A DNA stretch of 64,000 nt from Tsuneonella aeria (GTDB taxonomy: Bacteria > Pseudomonadota > Alphaproteobacteria > Sphingomonadales > Sphingomonadaceae): positions 248,001 through 312,000 of the forward strand of contig NZ_WTZA01000001.1 in NCBI RefSeq assembly GCF_009827495.1, read 5' to 3'. Made by a program: the position numbers and the translations under genes. Positions within the stretch are counted from its first letter, which is position 1; each line of letters opens with the position of its first letter. Below are positions 8,709 through 17,011 of the stretch, in pieces. The notes beneath the pieces were generated by a model. It made no database searches. It saw nothing but the letters and a program-made list of their open reading frames with translations, and was not told the DNA's origin.

Positions 8709-9383
8709 ATGAAAATTCGGATCGCAACCTTTGCCGCAGCGGGCGCCCTGGCGGCTATCGCGGTTCCCGCGATGGCCCAGACCGCTTCCGAGGTTCCCTT
8801 CAGCGGTGTCCGCGTCGGCGGCGAAGTCGGCTGGGACCACATCCGCTCGGGAAGCAGCGAAGACATCGACGATGCGCGCGACCTGAAGCAGTCGATGGAC
8901 GGGGTGCAGTACGGCGCCGTGGTCGGGTACGACTTCCCCGTGGGTGAAAACCTGCGCATCGGCGCGGAAGCTTCGTATTCCGGCAGCACTGCCGGTGAGG
9001 ACTTCAACAACGACGATCCCCTGGTGTTCAACCTGGGCCGCGTGCAGGCCGATCGTGACATCTACGTCGGCGGCCGGGTCGGCTATGTCACCAGCCCTTC
9101 GACGATGGTCTATGCGAAGGCTGGTTACACCAACCAGCGTTTCTCGGTCGAAGGATCGAACAACACGGTCAACCTTGACGAAGGTCTGGACACCGATGGC
9201 TGGCGCGTGGGCGCGGGTGCCGAATTCGCGGTAGGCCGCAACGCCTACATCGGGACGGAATACCGCTACTCGAAGTACAGCAAGGGTGAATTCGACTTCG
9301 ACGGCAACACGCCGGATGGCAGCCGCTTCAACCTCGACACCGACCGCCACCAGGTGGTCGCGACGGCCGGCATCCGCTTCTGA
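8709..9383 (+). CDS. Outer-membrane beta-barrel protein (porin-like/OmpA-type barrel)
   Basis: The 224-residue product has a signal peptide (about residues 1-23, ending AVPAMA) and then alternating hydrophobic/polar strands with GGEVGWD, GAVVGYDFPVG, LRIGAEASYSGS, VYAKAGYTN, GWRVGAGAEFAVG and YIGTEYRYSKY. It ends in Phe (TAGIRF), the aromatic C-terminus recognised by the BAM machinery. This is the pattern of the 8-stranded barrel family of small outer-membrane proteins. No OmpA peptidoglycan-binding domain is present. A GGAGT ribosome-binding site lies eight bases before the ATG. A terminator follows. The in-frame start further upstream (8586) would place the signal peptide internally and was rejected. 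Ligand or channel function is unknown. Confidence 0.85.
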   Translation: MKIRIATFAAAGALAAIAVPAMAQTASEVPFSGVRVGGEVGWDHIRSGSSEDIDDARDLKQSMDGVQYGAVVGYDFPVGENLRIGAEASYSGSTAGEDFNNDDPLVFNLGRVQADRDIYVGGRVGYVTSPSTMVYAKAGYTNQRFSVEGSNNTVNLDEGLDTDGWRVGAGAEFAVGRNAYIGTEYRYSKYSKGEFDFDGNTPDGSRFNLDTDRHQVVATAGIRF

Positions 9384-9410
9384 GCGGACCGATCTTCGGC
9401 AGATAGGGAA

Positions 9411-9436
9411 GGGCGGGGCTTCGGCTCCGCCCTTTT
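9411..9436 (+). terminator. Intrinsic terminator of the barrel-protein gene
   Basis: An 8-bp GC stem (9411-9418 with 9425-9432, one G-U pair) closes a CTTCGG loop and is followed by TTTT. It lies 27 bases after the stop at 9383 and just before the convergent stop at 9442. Confidence 0.85.
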
Positions 9437-9441
9437 CATGT

Positions 9442-9939
9442 TCAGCGCCCCAGTCGCGCGCATCCCACGGTCGCTGCATCCATCGCCGTTGCGGCGCCTT
9501 CCAGCCGGTAGCGGTCGGTAAACCGGTTGCCCCGCGTATCCCACGCGGACACCGACATGGTCGCGCCCGCGCGCATGGCCGCCACGATTGCGGCATCGAC
9601 GCTTTTGTCGCTGGCCCATGCCTGGCGCCCTGAGCCCTTGAGATCGAACCGGGCGTTTCCGATGCGCAGGACAGGCGCAGGGGCGGGGGCGGCGGAACGC
9701 GACAGGCTGAAGCTCACTTGCCCGCGAACCCCGCGCGTCGGCCAGTATCCGATCGCGGCGAAGGGTTGCGCATCCCGCCGGGCCTTGCTGGGCTGTGCCT
9801 TGGCGATGGCGTAGCACCGGGGGACGGCCGGATCGCGGAACGCGCCCCAGCTATCGTACACGCCCAGGCTGTCGCGGGCGACCGCGGGCATTGCCACCAG
9901 CAGGATGGCGGCACCCGCCAGGCAAGCGCGGCTATTCAT
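9442..9939 (-). CDS. Exported protein of unknown function, possibly IalB-like
   Basis: The 165-residue product starts with a signal peptide (ACLAGAAILLVAMPAVA, cleavage near residue 21). The mature part begins DSLGVYDSWGAFRDP and has a cysteine after PAVPR (CYAIAKAQ) and another at the very end (VGCARLGR), which could form a disulfide. The arrangement (exported, YDSWGAF near the start, GYWPTRGVRGQVSFSLS, then WDTRGNRFTDRYRLEG) recalls the invasion-associated-locus-B fold seen in alphaproteobacteria, but I cannot confirm membership. The ATG overlaps the end of greB by eight bases on the same strand, so the two are probably translated from one mRNA with the upstream transglycosylase gene. Confidence 0.7.
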   Translation of the reverse strand: MNSRACLAGAAILLVAMPAVARDSLGVYDSWGAFRDPAVPRCYAIAKAQPSKARRDAQPFAAIGYWPTRGVRGQVSFSLSRSAAPAPAPVLRIGNARFDLKGSGRQAWASDKSVDAAIVAAMRAGATMSVSAWDTRGNRFTDRYRLEGAATAMDAATVGCARLGR

Positions 9940-10414
9940 AGGTTATCGCGGTCACTTCCCATTCGCGCTCCCCCGCCGGCAGCCGCACCGTGCGCAATGC
10001 GCCCACTTCGGCCCCGCGCAAGGCGCGCGCCATGGGCGAGCTCCACCCGACGCGGCCGATAGAGGCGTCCTGCTCGTCGTCACCCACCAGCGTCAGACGG
10101 ATCGTGCGGTCGTCCTCGTCAACCAGCGTCACCTGCGCGCCAAAGTAAACGCGCGCGCGGTCCACCTGCTCGCGCGGGTCGATCACGCGGGCGGCCTTCA
10201 TTCGCCGCGACAGCTGGGACAATTCCCGGTCGATCTCCCGCATCCGCTTGCGCCCGTAGAGATAGTCCCCGTTTTCGCTGCGATCGCCGTTGCCGGCGGC
10301 CCAGCTGACGATCTCCACCACGGCCGGGCGCTCCTCCCCCAACAGGTGGTCGTAACGCGCCTTCATCGCCGCGAAGCCGGCGGGCGTGATGGGGTTGGAA
10401 CGGGCGGCGGACAT
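9932..10414 (-). CDS. greB: Transcription elongation factor GreB
   Basis: Gre factors enter the RNA polymerase secondary channel and stimulate cleavage of backtracked RNA. The 160-residue product begins NPITPAGFAAMKARYDHLL and contains GDRSENGDYLYGRKRMREID at the coiled-coil tip. The acidic pair D-R-S-E and the basic RKR surroundings favour GreB over GreA. The C-terminal FKBP-like domain ends GEREWEVTAITYE. The start at 10414 was chosen because homology begins there; an upstream in-frame start would add 24 residues and run into the lytic transglycosylase gene. It lies 34 bases after that gene and overlaps the following exported-protein gene by eight bases. Confidence 0.9.
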   Translation of the reverse strand: MSAARSNPITPAGFAAMKARYDHLLGEERPAVVEIVSWAAGNGDRSENGDYLYGRKRMREIDRELSQLSRRMKAARVIDPREQVDRARVYFGAQVTLVDEDDRTIRLTLVGDDEQDASIGRVGWSSPMARALRGAEVGALRTVRLPAGEREWEVTAITYE

Positions 10415-10448
10415 CGCGGCCCGCCATAGCGGACCGCCTGCGCCGCCA

Positions 10449-12431
10449 TCAACCCGGCGTGCGTTTGCCGATGAACTGGGTTGCACTGCGGGGCCGGCCG
10501 CCGCGAACCTTTTCGGGGTGGAGCGCTTCGTACACCACGGCGTTCTCGATCACCCGCTGCACGTAGTTCTTCGTCTCGAAGATCGGGATCGATTCCATCC
10601 AGCGCAGCCAGTCGATCGCGCCCGTGCGCGGATCGCCATTGGCGCGCAGCCACTTGTTCACGTTGCCGGCGCCCGCGTTATAGGCCGCCGCGGCAAGGGG
10701 GAAGCTGCCGCCATAGTAGTCCATCATCCGCGCGAAGTACGCGTCGCCCAGGCGGATGTTGTACTGCGGATCGCCGGTCAGACTGGCGCTCATGTACGAC
10801 ATGCCCATCTTGCCCGCCTGTTCCCGCGCCGTGGCCGGCATGATCTGCATCAGACCCCGAGCGCCGGCGTGGCTCACCCGGTCGCGGTCGAATTCGCTTT
10901 CCTGGCGCGCGATTGCGTGGACCACGGTGTAGTCCGTGCCTGGCGGCTGGGCGACGACGGGAAAACCGACCGTGGTGAAGCCGCTGAAATCCTTTTCCGG
11001 CGCGACGCGGCCGATCACCACGCCGAGTTCCGGCAGGCCCATCTGCGCGGCCAGATTGGCGACGAGCTGCAGTTCGCCCGGCGTCCTCGCCTGGTCTGCG
11101 AGCGCGGTGAAGAAATACCGTTCGGTGCGCCAGTCCGTCGCGCGCGCTGTCGCCCGCACTGCCTGGACCAGGGGCCACGCGTTGAAGGATGCGACTTCGG
11201 CCGGCGTGGGCTGGACGGTCGATGCCTGCCGCAAGGACGGCAGCGGACGGCCAAGCCGCTCGAGCGCGAGCTGGCCGTAGAAATACTCCGGATACTTCGC
11301 CGCCATTTCGAAATAGCGGTTCGCTTCGGCGGCATTGCCGGCCTGCGCCGATGCGTTGCCGGCCCAGTAGAACCCCTTCGAACGGGTCTGCGGGGTGCGC
11401 GCCGCGTTGCCGTAGCGATAGAACAGCGGTGCCGCCGCGCGGCCGTCGCCCATCGACCACAGCGCCTTGGTTCCGCCCAGCCACATCAGCGAGGTGTAAT
11501 CGTCGCGCAGGCGGTAACTGAGGCCCGAGATGTCGGTGCCGGGCGCAAACAGGTCATCGACCTTGGACGCGATCGCGGCGGCGGTGTTGGCGGACGCGCC
11601 CTTGGCCTGGGTCAGCATCTCGGTGACCATGTCTTCGGCATCGTGGGGCGGGCGGAAGAATGCCGCGCGCGTCGCCAGCAGCTGCTGGCCGCGATACCCT
11701 TGCCCGGTGGACCGGTAATGCCGCGCCAGATTGAAGACATAGCCCGGATCGGCGGTGGCGTTGGCGGGGACCGGAATTCCCGATGCCGCGGGGTCCTGCC
11801 CCTGCAACAGCGCAAGCCGCGCGTTGAACAGCGCGCGATTGGCCGGAGACGTGGCCGGCAGAGTGCGGAGCGCCGCTTCGTTCTGGCCCTGCCACAGCAG
11901 CGAACGCATCCGTTCGTCGTAGTCGTCGATCGTAAATGCAGGGCCGTGGAGGCCCATCAGGTATGCTTCGACCGAACTGCTCATCTGTCCGCCCCGCCAT
12001 GCGGTGCGCGCGACCTCTCGCGCTTCGGGCCGTCCCGTGTTCCCGAGAGCAAGCGCGTAGCGCGCGCGCGCCGCGTTGGTCTGCGGCGGGAAGCGGTCGA
12101 AGAACGCGGCGACCTGCTGCGGCGTTGTCGCCAGATCGCGCTCCAGCGCCTTTTCGGCGTAGCTGCGGATGATCTCCATCCGCGGATAAGTCGGATAGGC
12201 GAGGGCGAACCCGGCGTAATCGGAAAAGGAAAGGCGATCGCTCGCGGTCAGCTGCTTCCAGCGCTCGACCGCGACGGCAGCCTGGCCCGAAGAAGGGACG
12301 ACCATCTGCGCCCGGCCGTCGTAGGTGGCGTCGTAAGTGGCCTGGGCGGCGAGCGGCGCCGAGATGAGAGTGGTGGTGGCGAGGGCCAGAAAGCGAAGGG
12401 GGATCAAGCGATTACCGAGCATGCTGGACAT
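10449..12431 (-). CDS. slt: Soluble lytic murein transglycosylase
   Basis: The enzyme cleaves the MurNAc-GlcNAc bond of peptidoglycan with formation of the 1,6-anhydro product, in the periplasm. The 660-residue product has a signal peptide (residues about 1-30, ending ISAPLAAQ), a long alpha-superhelical region and a C-terminal lysozyme-like domain. That domain carries the catalytic Glu511 in ARQESEFD, then GARGLMQIMPATA and AYNAGAGNVNKWL. The ATG at 12431 has AAGGAG 12 bases upstream; the ATG at 12422 is an alternative, and a start at 12539 would put the signal peptide internally. It is first in a minus-strand group with greB and an exported protein and is divergent from dapA. Confidence 0.93.
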   Translation of the reverse strand: MSSMLGNRLIPLRFLALATTTLISAPLAAQATYDATYDGRAQMVVPSSGQAAVAVERWKQLTASDRLSFSDYAGFALAYPTYPRMEIIRSYAEKALERDLATTPQQVAAFFDRFPPQTNAARARYALALGNTGRPEAREVARTAWRGGQMSSSVEAYLMGLHGPAFTIDDYDERMRSLLWQGQNEAALRTLPATSPANRALFNARLALLQGQDPAASGIPVPANATADPGYVFNLARHYRSTGQGYRGQQLLATRAAFFRPPHDAEDMVTEMLTQAKGASANTAAAIASKVDDLFAPGTDISGLSYRLRDDYTSLMWLGGTKALWSMGDGRAAAPLFYRYGNAARTPQTRSKGFYWAGNASAQAGNAAEANRYFEMAAKYPEYFYGQLALERLGRPLPSLRQASTVQPTPAEVASFNAWPLVQAVRATARATDWRTERYFFTALADQARTPGELQLVANLAAQMGLPELGVVIGRVAPEKDFSGFTTVGFPVVAQPPGTDYTVVHAIARQESEFDRDRVSHAGARGLMQIMPATAREQAGKMGMSYMSASLTGDPQYNIRLGDAYFARMMDYYGGSFPLAAAAYNAGAGNVNKWLRANGDPRTGAIDWLRWMESIPIFETKNYVQRVIENAVVYEALHPEKVRGGRPRSATQFIGKRTPG

Positions 12432-12538
12432 TCTGGCCACCGTCTCCTTATCAGGCGCTGAATAACACGGGCCCCGGGCGCGCGGATACGGACCCCCCGT
12501 TCCGGCATTCGTATGGGCCAGGAAAAGGCGCAACGGCA

Positions 12539-13420
12539 ATGTTCTCCGGCTCGATTCCCGCTCTCGTGACTCCTTTTCGCGACGGAGCGTTCGATGAGAA
12601 GGCGTTTCGCCGCCTGGTCGACTGGCAGATCGAGAGCGGATCGAGCGCGCTGGTTCCCTGCGGCACCACGGGCGAGGCTTCGACGCTGAGCAATGCGGAA
12701 CACCACCGCGTGATCGAAGTGTGCGTGGAACAGGCTGCCGGCCGCGTGCCGGTGATCGCCGGGTGCGGTTCCAACGACACGATGAACGCGCGCCTGCACA
12801 TGAACTTCAGCCGCAAGACCGGCGCATCGGCCGCCCTGTGCGTGGCCCCGTACTACAACCGCCCGAGCCAGGAGGGCCTGATCGCCCATTTCAGCTTTCT
12901 CGCCGAAAACAGCGACCTGCCCATCGTGCTCTACAACGTGCCCGGGCGAACGGTGACCGACATCCTGCCGGAAACGGTGTGCGAGCTGGCGGCGCGATTC
13001 CCCGGACAGATAATCGGAATCAAGGATGCCAGCGGCGACCTGTCGCGCGTGACCGATCATCGCATGGGAATCGGCAAGGAGTTCTGCCAGCTTTCGGGCG
13101 ACGACGAACTGTGGCTGCCCCATTCCGCGGCGGGCGGAGTGGGCTGCATCTCGGTCTCGGCCAACGTCGCCCCGGCATTGTGCGCCGAATTCCAGGCTGC
13201 CATCGCGGCCAACGACCTCGCCCGCGCGCGCGATCTCAACGACCGATTGTACCCCTTGCACTACGCGATGTTCGAGGATGCGAGCCCGGGGCCGGTTAAG
13301 TACGCGCTGAGCCGCGTGCACGATTTCGTTTCCCCCAGCGTGCGCCTGCCGATGGTGGAATGCTCCGACGCGGCGAAAAAAGCGGTCGATGCAGCGCTGG
13401 AGCACGCCGGCCTGCTGTAA
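12539..13420 (+). CDS. dapA: 4-hydroxy-tetrahydrodipicolinate synthase
   Basis: DapA condenses pyruvate with aspartate semialdehyde, the first committed step of lysine and diaminopimelate synthesis. The 293-residue TIM barrel has the usual length and all key residues: T43-T44 in CGTTGE, Y132 in LYNVPGR and the Schiff-base Lys162 in IGIKDASGD. Diaminopimelate is needed for peptidoglycan, which fits the lytic transglycosylase gene divergent to it, although the two do not share a promoter direction. smpB follows 45 bases after the stop. Confidence 0.96.
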   Translation: MFSGSIPALVTPFRDGAFDEKAFRRLVDWQIESGSSALVPCGTTGEASTLSNAEHHRVIEVCVEQAAGRVPVIAGCGSNDTMNARLHMNFSRKTGASAALCVAPYYNRPSQEGLIAHFSFLAENSDLPIVLYNVPGRTVTDILPETVCELAARFPGQIIGIKDASGDLSRVTDHRMGIGKEFCQLSGDDELWLPHSAAGGVGCISVSANVAPALCAEFQAAIAANDLARARDLNDRLYPLHYAMFEDASPGPVKYALSRVHDFVSPSVRLPMVECSDAAKKAVDAALEHAGLL

Positions 13421-13465
13421 GCGCGCTTGGCAGCATCGGCCAGAGTGCCTAGATGCGCCGCTTCC

Positions 13466-13948
13466 ATGGCGCGCCCGAAACCCGAAACCTTCGACAAGCA
13501 CAAGACCGTCGCCGAGAACCGGCGCGCGCGGTTCGATTACTTCATCGAGGACAAGTTCGAAGCCGGCCTGATGCTGACGGGCACGGAGGTGAAGGCACTG
13601 CGCGCGGGCGAGGCGTCCATCGCGGAAAGCTTCGCCGAAGTGCGCGGCGGCGAGGTGTGGCTGGTCAACGCCAACGTGCCGGAATTCAGCCACGGCAACC
13701 GCTTCAATCACGAACCCCGCCGGCCCCGCAAGCTGCTGCTCAACGCGCGGGAGATCGACAAGCTCACCGGCGCGGTGGAGCGCAAGGGCATGACGCTGGT
13801 GCCGCTGTCGATCTATTTCAATTCGCGTGGCCGCGCAAAAGTGGAACTCGCCCTGGCCAAGGGCAAGCAGGCGCAGGACAAGCGCCAGACGATCAAGGAC
13901 CGCGACTGGCAGCGCGACAAGGCGCGCCTCCTGCGCGAGCGCGGGTGA
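13466..13948 (+). CDS. smpB: SsrA-binding protein SmpB
   Basis: SmpB carries tmRNA to stalled ribosomes for trans-translation. The 160-residue product has the OB-fold sequence [18 protein letters not shown], then [22 protein letters not shown] and the C-terminal basic tail [20 protein letters not shown]. The ATG at 13466 gives the standard start [19 protein letters not shown]; an in-frame start at 13427 adds 13 residues without homology. The gene lies between dapA and a DUF2062 gene that begins two bases after its stop. The tmRNA gene itself is not in the window. Confidence 0.95.
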   Translation: MARPKPETFDKHKTVAENRRARFDYFIEDKFEAGLMLTGTEVKALRAGEASIAESFAEVRGGEVWLVNANVPEFSHGNRFNHEPRRPRKLLLNAREIDKLTGAVERKGMTLVPLSIYFNSRGRAKVELALAKGKQAQDKRQTIKDRDWQRDKARLLRERG

Positions 13949-13950
13949 CG

Positions 13951-14496
13951 ATGTTCGAGCGCGCGTCGGCATGGGTCAATCGCAATCTCCCCAAGCGGGA
14001 AGACCTGGAACATTCGCGGTGGGTCGGCCCGCTCGCGCGCCGGCATGAACTGTGGCGTTTCACGCGCCGCTCGGTCCCGCGGGGCGTGGCGGCGGGGCTC
14101 CTCGTGGGGATATTCGCCCTGATTCCCGGCGTTCAGATGATCGGCGCCGCGCTGCTCTGCGTGCCGAGCCGCGGCAACATTCCCATCGCCGCGCTGATGA
14201 CCTTCCTGTCAAATCCCGCGACGACGCCGCTGATCCTGCTGGCCGCGGCCTGGGTGGGCAACTGGTTCGGGTTCAAGGCGGACCTCAGCACCTTGCAGGC
14301 CTTGTTCAACAGCGGCGCGAGCCTGGGCGACTGGACGCGCTGGTTCGTTTCCGACGCGGCGCCGGCGGTGCTTTTCGGGCTGGCGGTGATCGCGGTGGTG
14401 ACCGCTTCGATCGGCTACCTCCTCGCGAAACTTTTCTGGGCATGGTGGATCGGGCGCAAGCGCAGGCTGATGATCGAAACCATGCGCAACCGATGA
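13951..14496 (+). CDS. DUF2062 membrane protein
   Basis: The 181-residue product has a basic N-terminal region (RRHELWRFTRRSVPRGVAAG) leading into a hydrophobic segment, then GNIPIAALMTFLSNPATTPLILLAAAWVGNW, which is the core of DUF2062, and a final transmembrane segment near residues 135-165 followed by a basic tail. Three or four membrane segments are expected. The function of the family is unknown. It begins two bases after smpB and shares ATGA with the start of cckA, so the three genes form a tight operon. This order (smpB, DUF2062, cckA) suggests co-regulation rather than a shown shared function. Confidence 0.85.
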   Translation: MFERASAWVNRNLPKREDLEHSRWVGPLARRHELWRFTRRSVPRGVAAGLLVGIFALIPGVQMIGAALLCVPSRGNIPIAALMTFLSNPATTPLILLAAAWVGNWFGFKADLSTLQALFNSGASLGDWTRWFVSDAAPAVLFGLAVIAVVTASIGYLLAKLFWAWWIGRKRRLMIETMRNR

Positions 14497-16952
14497 CGGC
14501 GGCGGATCTCAACGCGGGGACCCGGCTCACGGGCGCCCTGGCAGGGGCATTGGTCCTGAGTGTCCTCCTGGTCTGGTTCGCGACCGGCGCGTTCGCGGCG
14601 GCCGCTGCCTTTGCGGGCGGATTGCTGGTTCTTGTCGCAGCCGGTTTCGCTCTCGTCCGCCTGCGCGGGCGCGGGGAGCCGGAAGGGCTGGCGCCCCCGG
14701 ACTGGTCGGTCACGGTCGCCGCTATCGAGCGGCGCGGCGAGGCGGTGGCCATCGTCGACAGAGCCAACCGCCTGGTCTGCGCCAATACGGCCTACAGCGA
14801 ATGGTTCGGCGCCGGCAATGCGCCGCCCAACCTGCCGCTCGACCGCGCCGGCCTCGAAGCGATGACCCGCGCGGCGCGGGAAGCCTGGCGTGACGGCCGC
14901 GCTTCGGCTGAATGTCTCCGGGCCGATGGTGCCGCGGCGAGCTGGCGTGCGGAAGCGGAGCGTGCCGGGCGGGGCGACGATTACCTGATCTGGCGCCTGA
15001 CCGGCATCACCGAGGAGGACTTCGCGGAAGATATCGGTGCGCGGATTGCCGGCCCGCTGGGGACATTGCTGTCACGCGGAGGGATCGAGGCCGCGCTGGT
15101 GGGGGCCGACGGCCTGGTGCGCGCCGCCGCACCGGGTTTTGCGGAGCGGGCAATCGGGGACCCGGAGGCGACCCTGGCGGGCCAGGATTTCGCCACCCTG
15201 CTGCGTGCCGACGAACGCGAACGGATTTTCTTTGCGCGGGAGGGGCGCCGCGGCAACCCCCAGACCCTGATCCACATCCCGCTCGGCCAACAGGGCGATC
15301 CCCGCTTGCCCGGGGCGGACGAGAGCGGTTCGCTGATGCTTCTGATCGATTCGGGCGTCGGGATCGGGGCTGCCACGGAAGGGGCGGGGCCGGGTGCCAC
15401 CCCGCAGCTCGAATCGTTGCTGGGCGCCCTTCCGCTTGGTCTGGCGATGACAGATCGCGACGGGCGGTTCCTCTTCGCCAACAAGCCGTTTCGCCGGGCT
15501 GCCGCGATCGAGGGCGCGGCGCTGCCGCAGTTCCCTTCGGACCTCGTCGTGCGCGAAGACAAGGCGGCGCTGGTGGATGCGGTCCGCCGCTTCGGCAAGG
15601 GGCCTGCCGCTGCGACCGACATGGCACTTCGCCTGCGTGGCCAGCCTGACGAGCCCGTATCGCTGGGCATCGCCGGCGTCCGCGGCCTGGGCGAGGCGGC
15701 GGTGCTCCTGAGCCTGGTCGATTCCACCGAGGAAACGCGATTGAAGCGGCAGGTGGCGCAGGCCACCAAGATGCAGGCGGTGGGCCAGCTCGCAGGGGGT
15801 GTCGCGCACGATTTCAACAACGTGCTCACCGCGGTGATCGGCACCTGCGATCTCATGCTGCTGCGCCATTCGCCTGGTGACAGCGACTACGATGACATCC
15901 AGCAGATCCGTGCCAACTCCAACCGGGCGGCCGCGTTGACGCGCCAGCTGCTCGCCTTCAGCCGCCAGCAGACCTTGCGTCCGGAGGTTCTCCAGCTGCC
16001 CGATGTGGTCAGCGAGGTGAGCCAGCTGCTGAAGCGGCTGCTCGGTGAAAAGATCGAACTGCGCGTGAACCATGATCGAGACCTCGGGCCGGTGCGCGCC
16101 GATCCGCAGCAGCTGGAGCAGGTGATCGTGAACCTCGCGGTGAACGCGCGTGACGCCATGCTCGCCCAAGGGGAGGGCAAGGGCGGCAGTGCCGGCAAGC
16201 TATCCATCGCCACGCGCCGCGTCACTGCCCGGGACGTGCGCCACATGGGCACCGAGATCCTGCCGGAAGGCGACTACACGGCGCTGGTCGTCCAGGACAC
16301 CGGCGGGGGCATCCCAGCCGAACACCTCGGCAAGATCTTCGAACCGTTCTTCACCACCAAGGATCAGGGGAAGGGCACCGGGCTGGGGCTTTCGACCGTC
16401 TATGGCATCGTCAAGCAGTCGGGCGGATTCATCTTTGCGGACAACATTCCGTTGCCGTCCGGTACAGCGACTCACGGCGCGCGTTTTACCGTCTATTTCC
16501 CCGTCTATCAGGGCGCCATGCCCGCGCCGCGTGCCAGGGCGGCACCCGAACCGGCGGTCCAGTGGGCCGGCGGGGGGCGCATCCTGCTGGTGGAAGACGA
16601 AGACATGGTCCGCGCGGTGGCGGAACGCGCGCTGGTGCGCGCCGGATATTCCGTGACCACGGCCGCTGACGGCGAAGACGGGCTCTCCGCCATCGCCAAT
16701 GGCGAACCGTTCGACCTCGTGGTCAGCGACGTGGTCATGCCGGGGATGGACGGGCCCACCATGGCGCGCGCGATCCGCAAGCTCCACCCGGCCCTGCCGG
16801 TGCTGTTCATGTCGGGCTACGCGGAAGAGCAGCTGCGGCGCGATATCGACATGGCGGACATGCACTTCCTTCCCAAGCCGTTCAGCGTGCAGCAGATTTC
16901 CGACAAGGTCGGCGTAGTCCTGGGCGCGCAGCGTGGTCGATCGGATACTTGA
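14493..16952 (+). CDS. cckA: Cell-cycle hybrid histidine kinase CckA
   Basis: CckA feeds phosphate through ChpT to CtrA and CpdR and can reverse to a phosphatase. It is the central cell-cycle and motility switch of alphaproteobacteria. The 819-residue product has two N-terminal membrane segments (residues about 10-55), PAS-like regions up to about residue 410, and a HisKA domain with the phospho-accepting His439 in GVAHDFNN. The ATPase domain carries NLAVNARDA and DTGGGIP...GKIFEPFFTTK. The C-terminal receiver has Asp746 in SDVVMPGMDG. The ATG at 14493 overlaps the DUF2062 stop (ATGA); longer in-frame starts run inside that gene. The partner cpdR is 11 kb away in the same window. Confidence 0.93.
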   Translation: MTAADLNAGTRLTGALAGALVLSVLLVWFATGAFAAAAAFAGGLLVLVAAGFALVRLRGRGEPEGLAPPDWSVTVAAIERRGEAVAIVDRANRLVCANTAYSEWFGAGNAPPNLPLDRAGLEAMTRAAREAWRDGRASAECLRADGAAASWRAEAERAGRGDDYLIWRLTGITEEDFAEDIGARIAGPLGTLLSRGGIEAALVGADGLVRAAAPGFAERAIGDPEATLAGQDFATLLRADERERIFFAREGRRGNPQTLIHIPLGQQGDPRLPGADESGSLMLLIDSGVGIGAATEGAGPGATPQLESLLGALPLGLAMTDRDGRFLFANKPFRRAAAIEGAALPQFPSDLVVREDKAALVDAVRRFGKGPAAATDMALRLRGQPDEPVSLGIAGVRGLGEAAVLLSLVDSTEETRLKRQVAQATKMQAVGQLAGGVAHDFNNVLTAVIGTCDLMLLRHSPGDSDYDDIQQIRANSNRAAALTRQLLAFSRQQTLRPEVLQLPDVVSEVSQLLKRLLGEKIELRVNHDRDLGPVRADPQQLEQVIVNLAVNARDAMLAQGEGKGGSAGKLSIATRRVTARDVRHMGTEILPEGDYTALVVQDTGGGIPAEHLGKIFEPFFTTKDQGKGTGLGLSTVYGIVKQSGGFIFADNIPLPSGTATHGARFTVYFPVYQGAMPAPRARAAPEPAVQWAGGGRILLVEDEDMVRAVAERALVRAGYSVTTAADGEDGLSAIANGEPFDLVVSDVVMPGMDGPTMARAIRKLHPALPVLFMSGYAEEQLRRDIDMADMHFLPKPFSVQQISDKVGVVLGAQRGRSDT

Positions 16953-17011
16953 CTTGCCGTGTGCGGCATGTGACACTGTAACATAAATCACGTTTCCATG
17001 GAGGGTCGGTC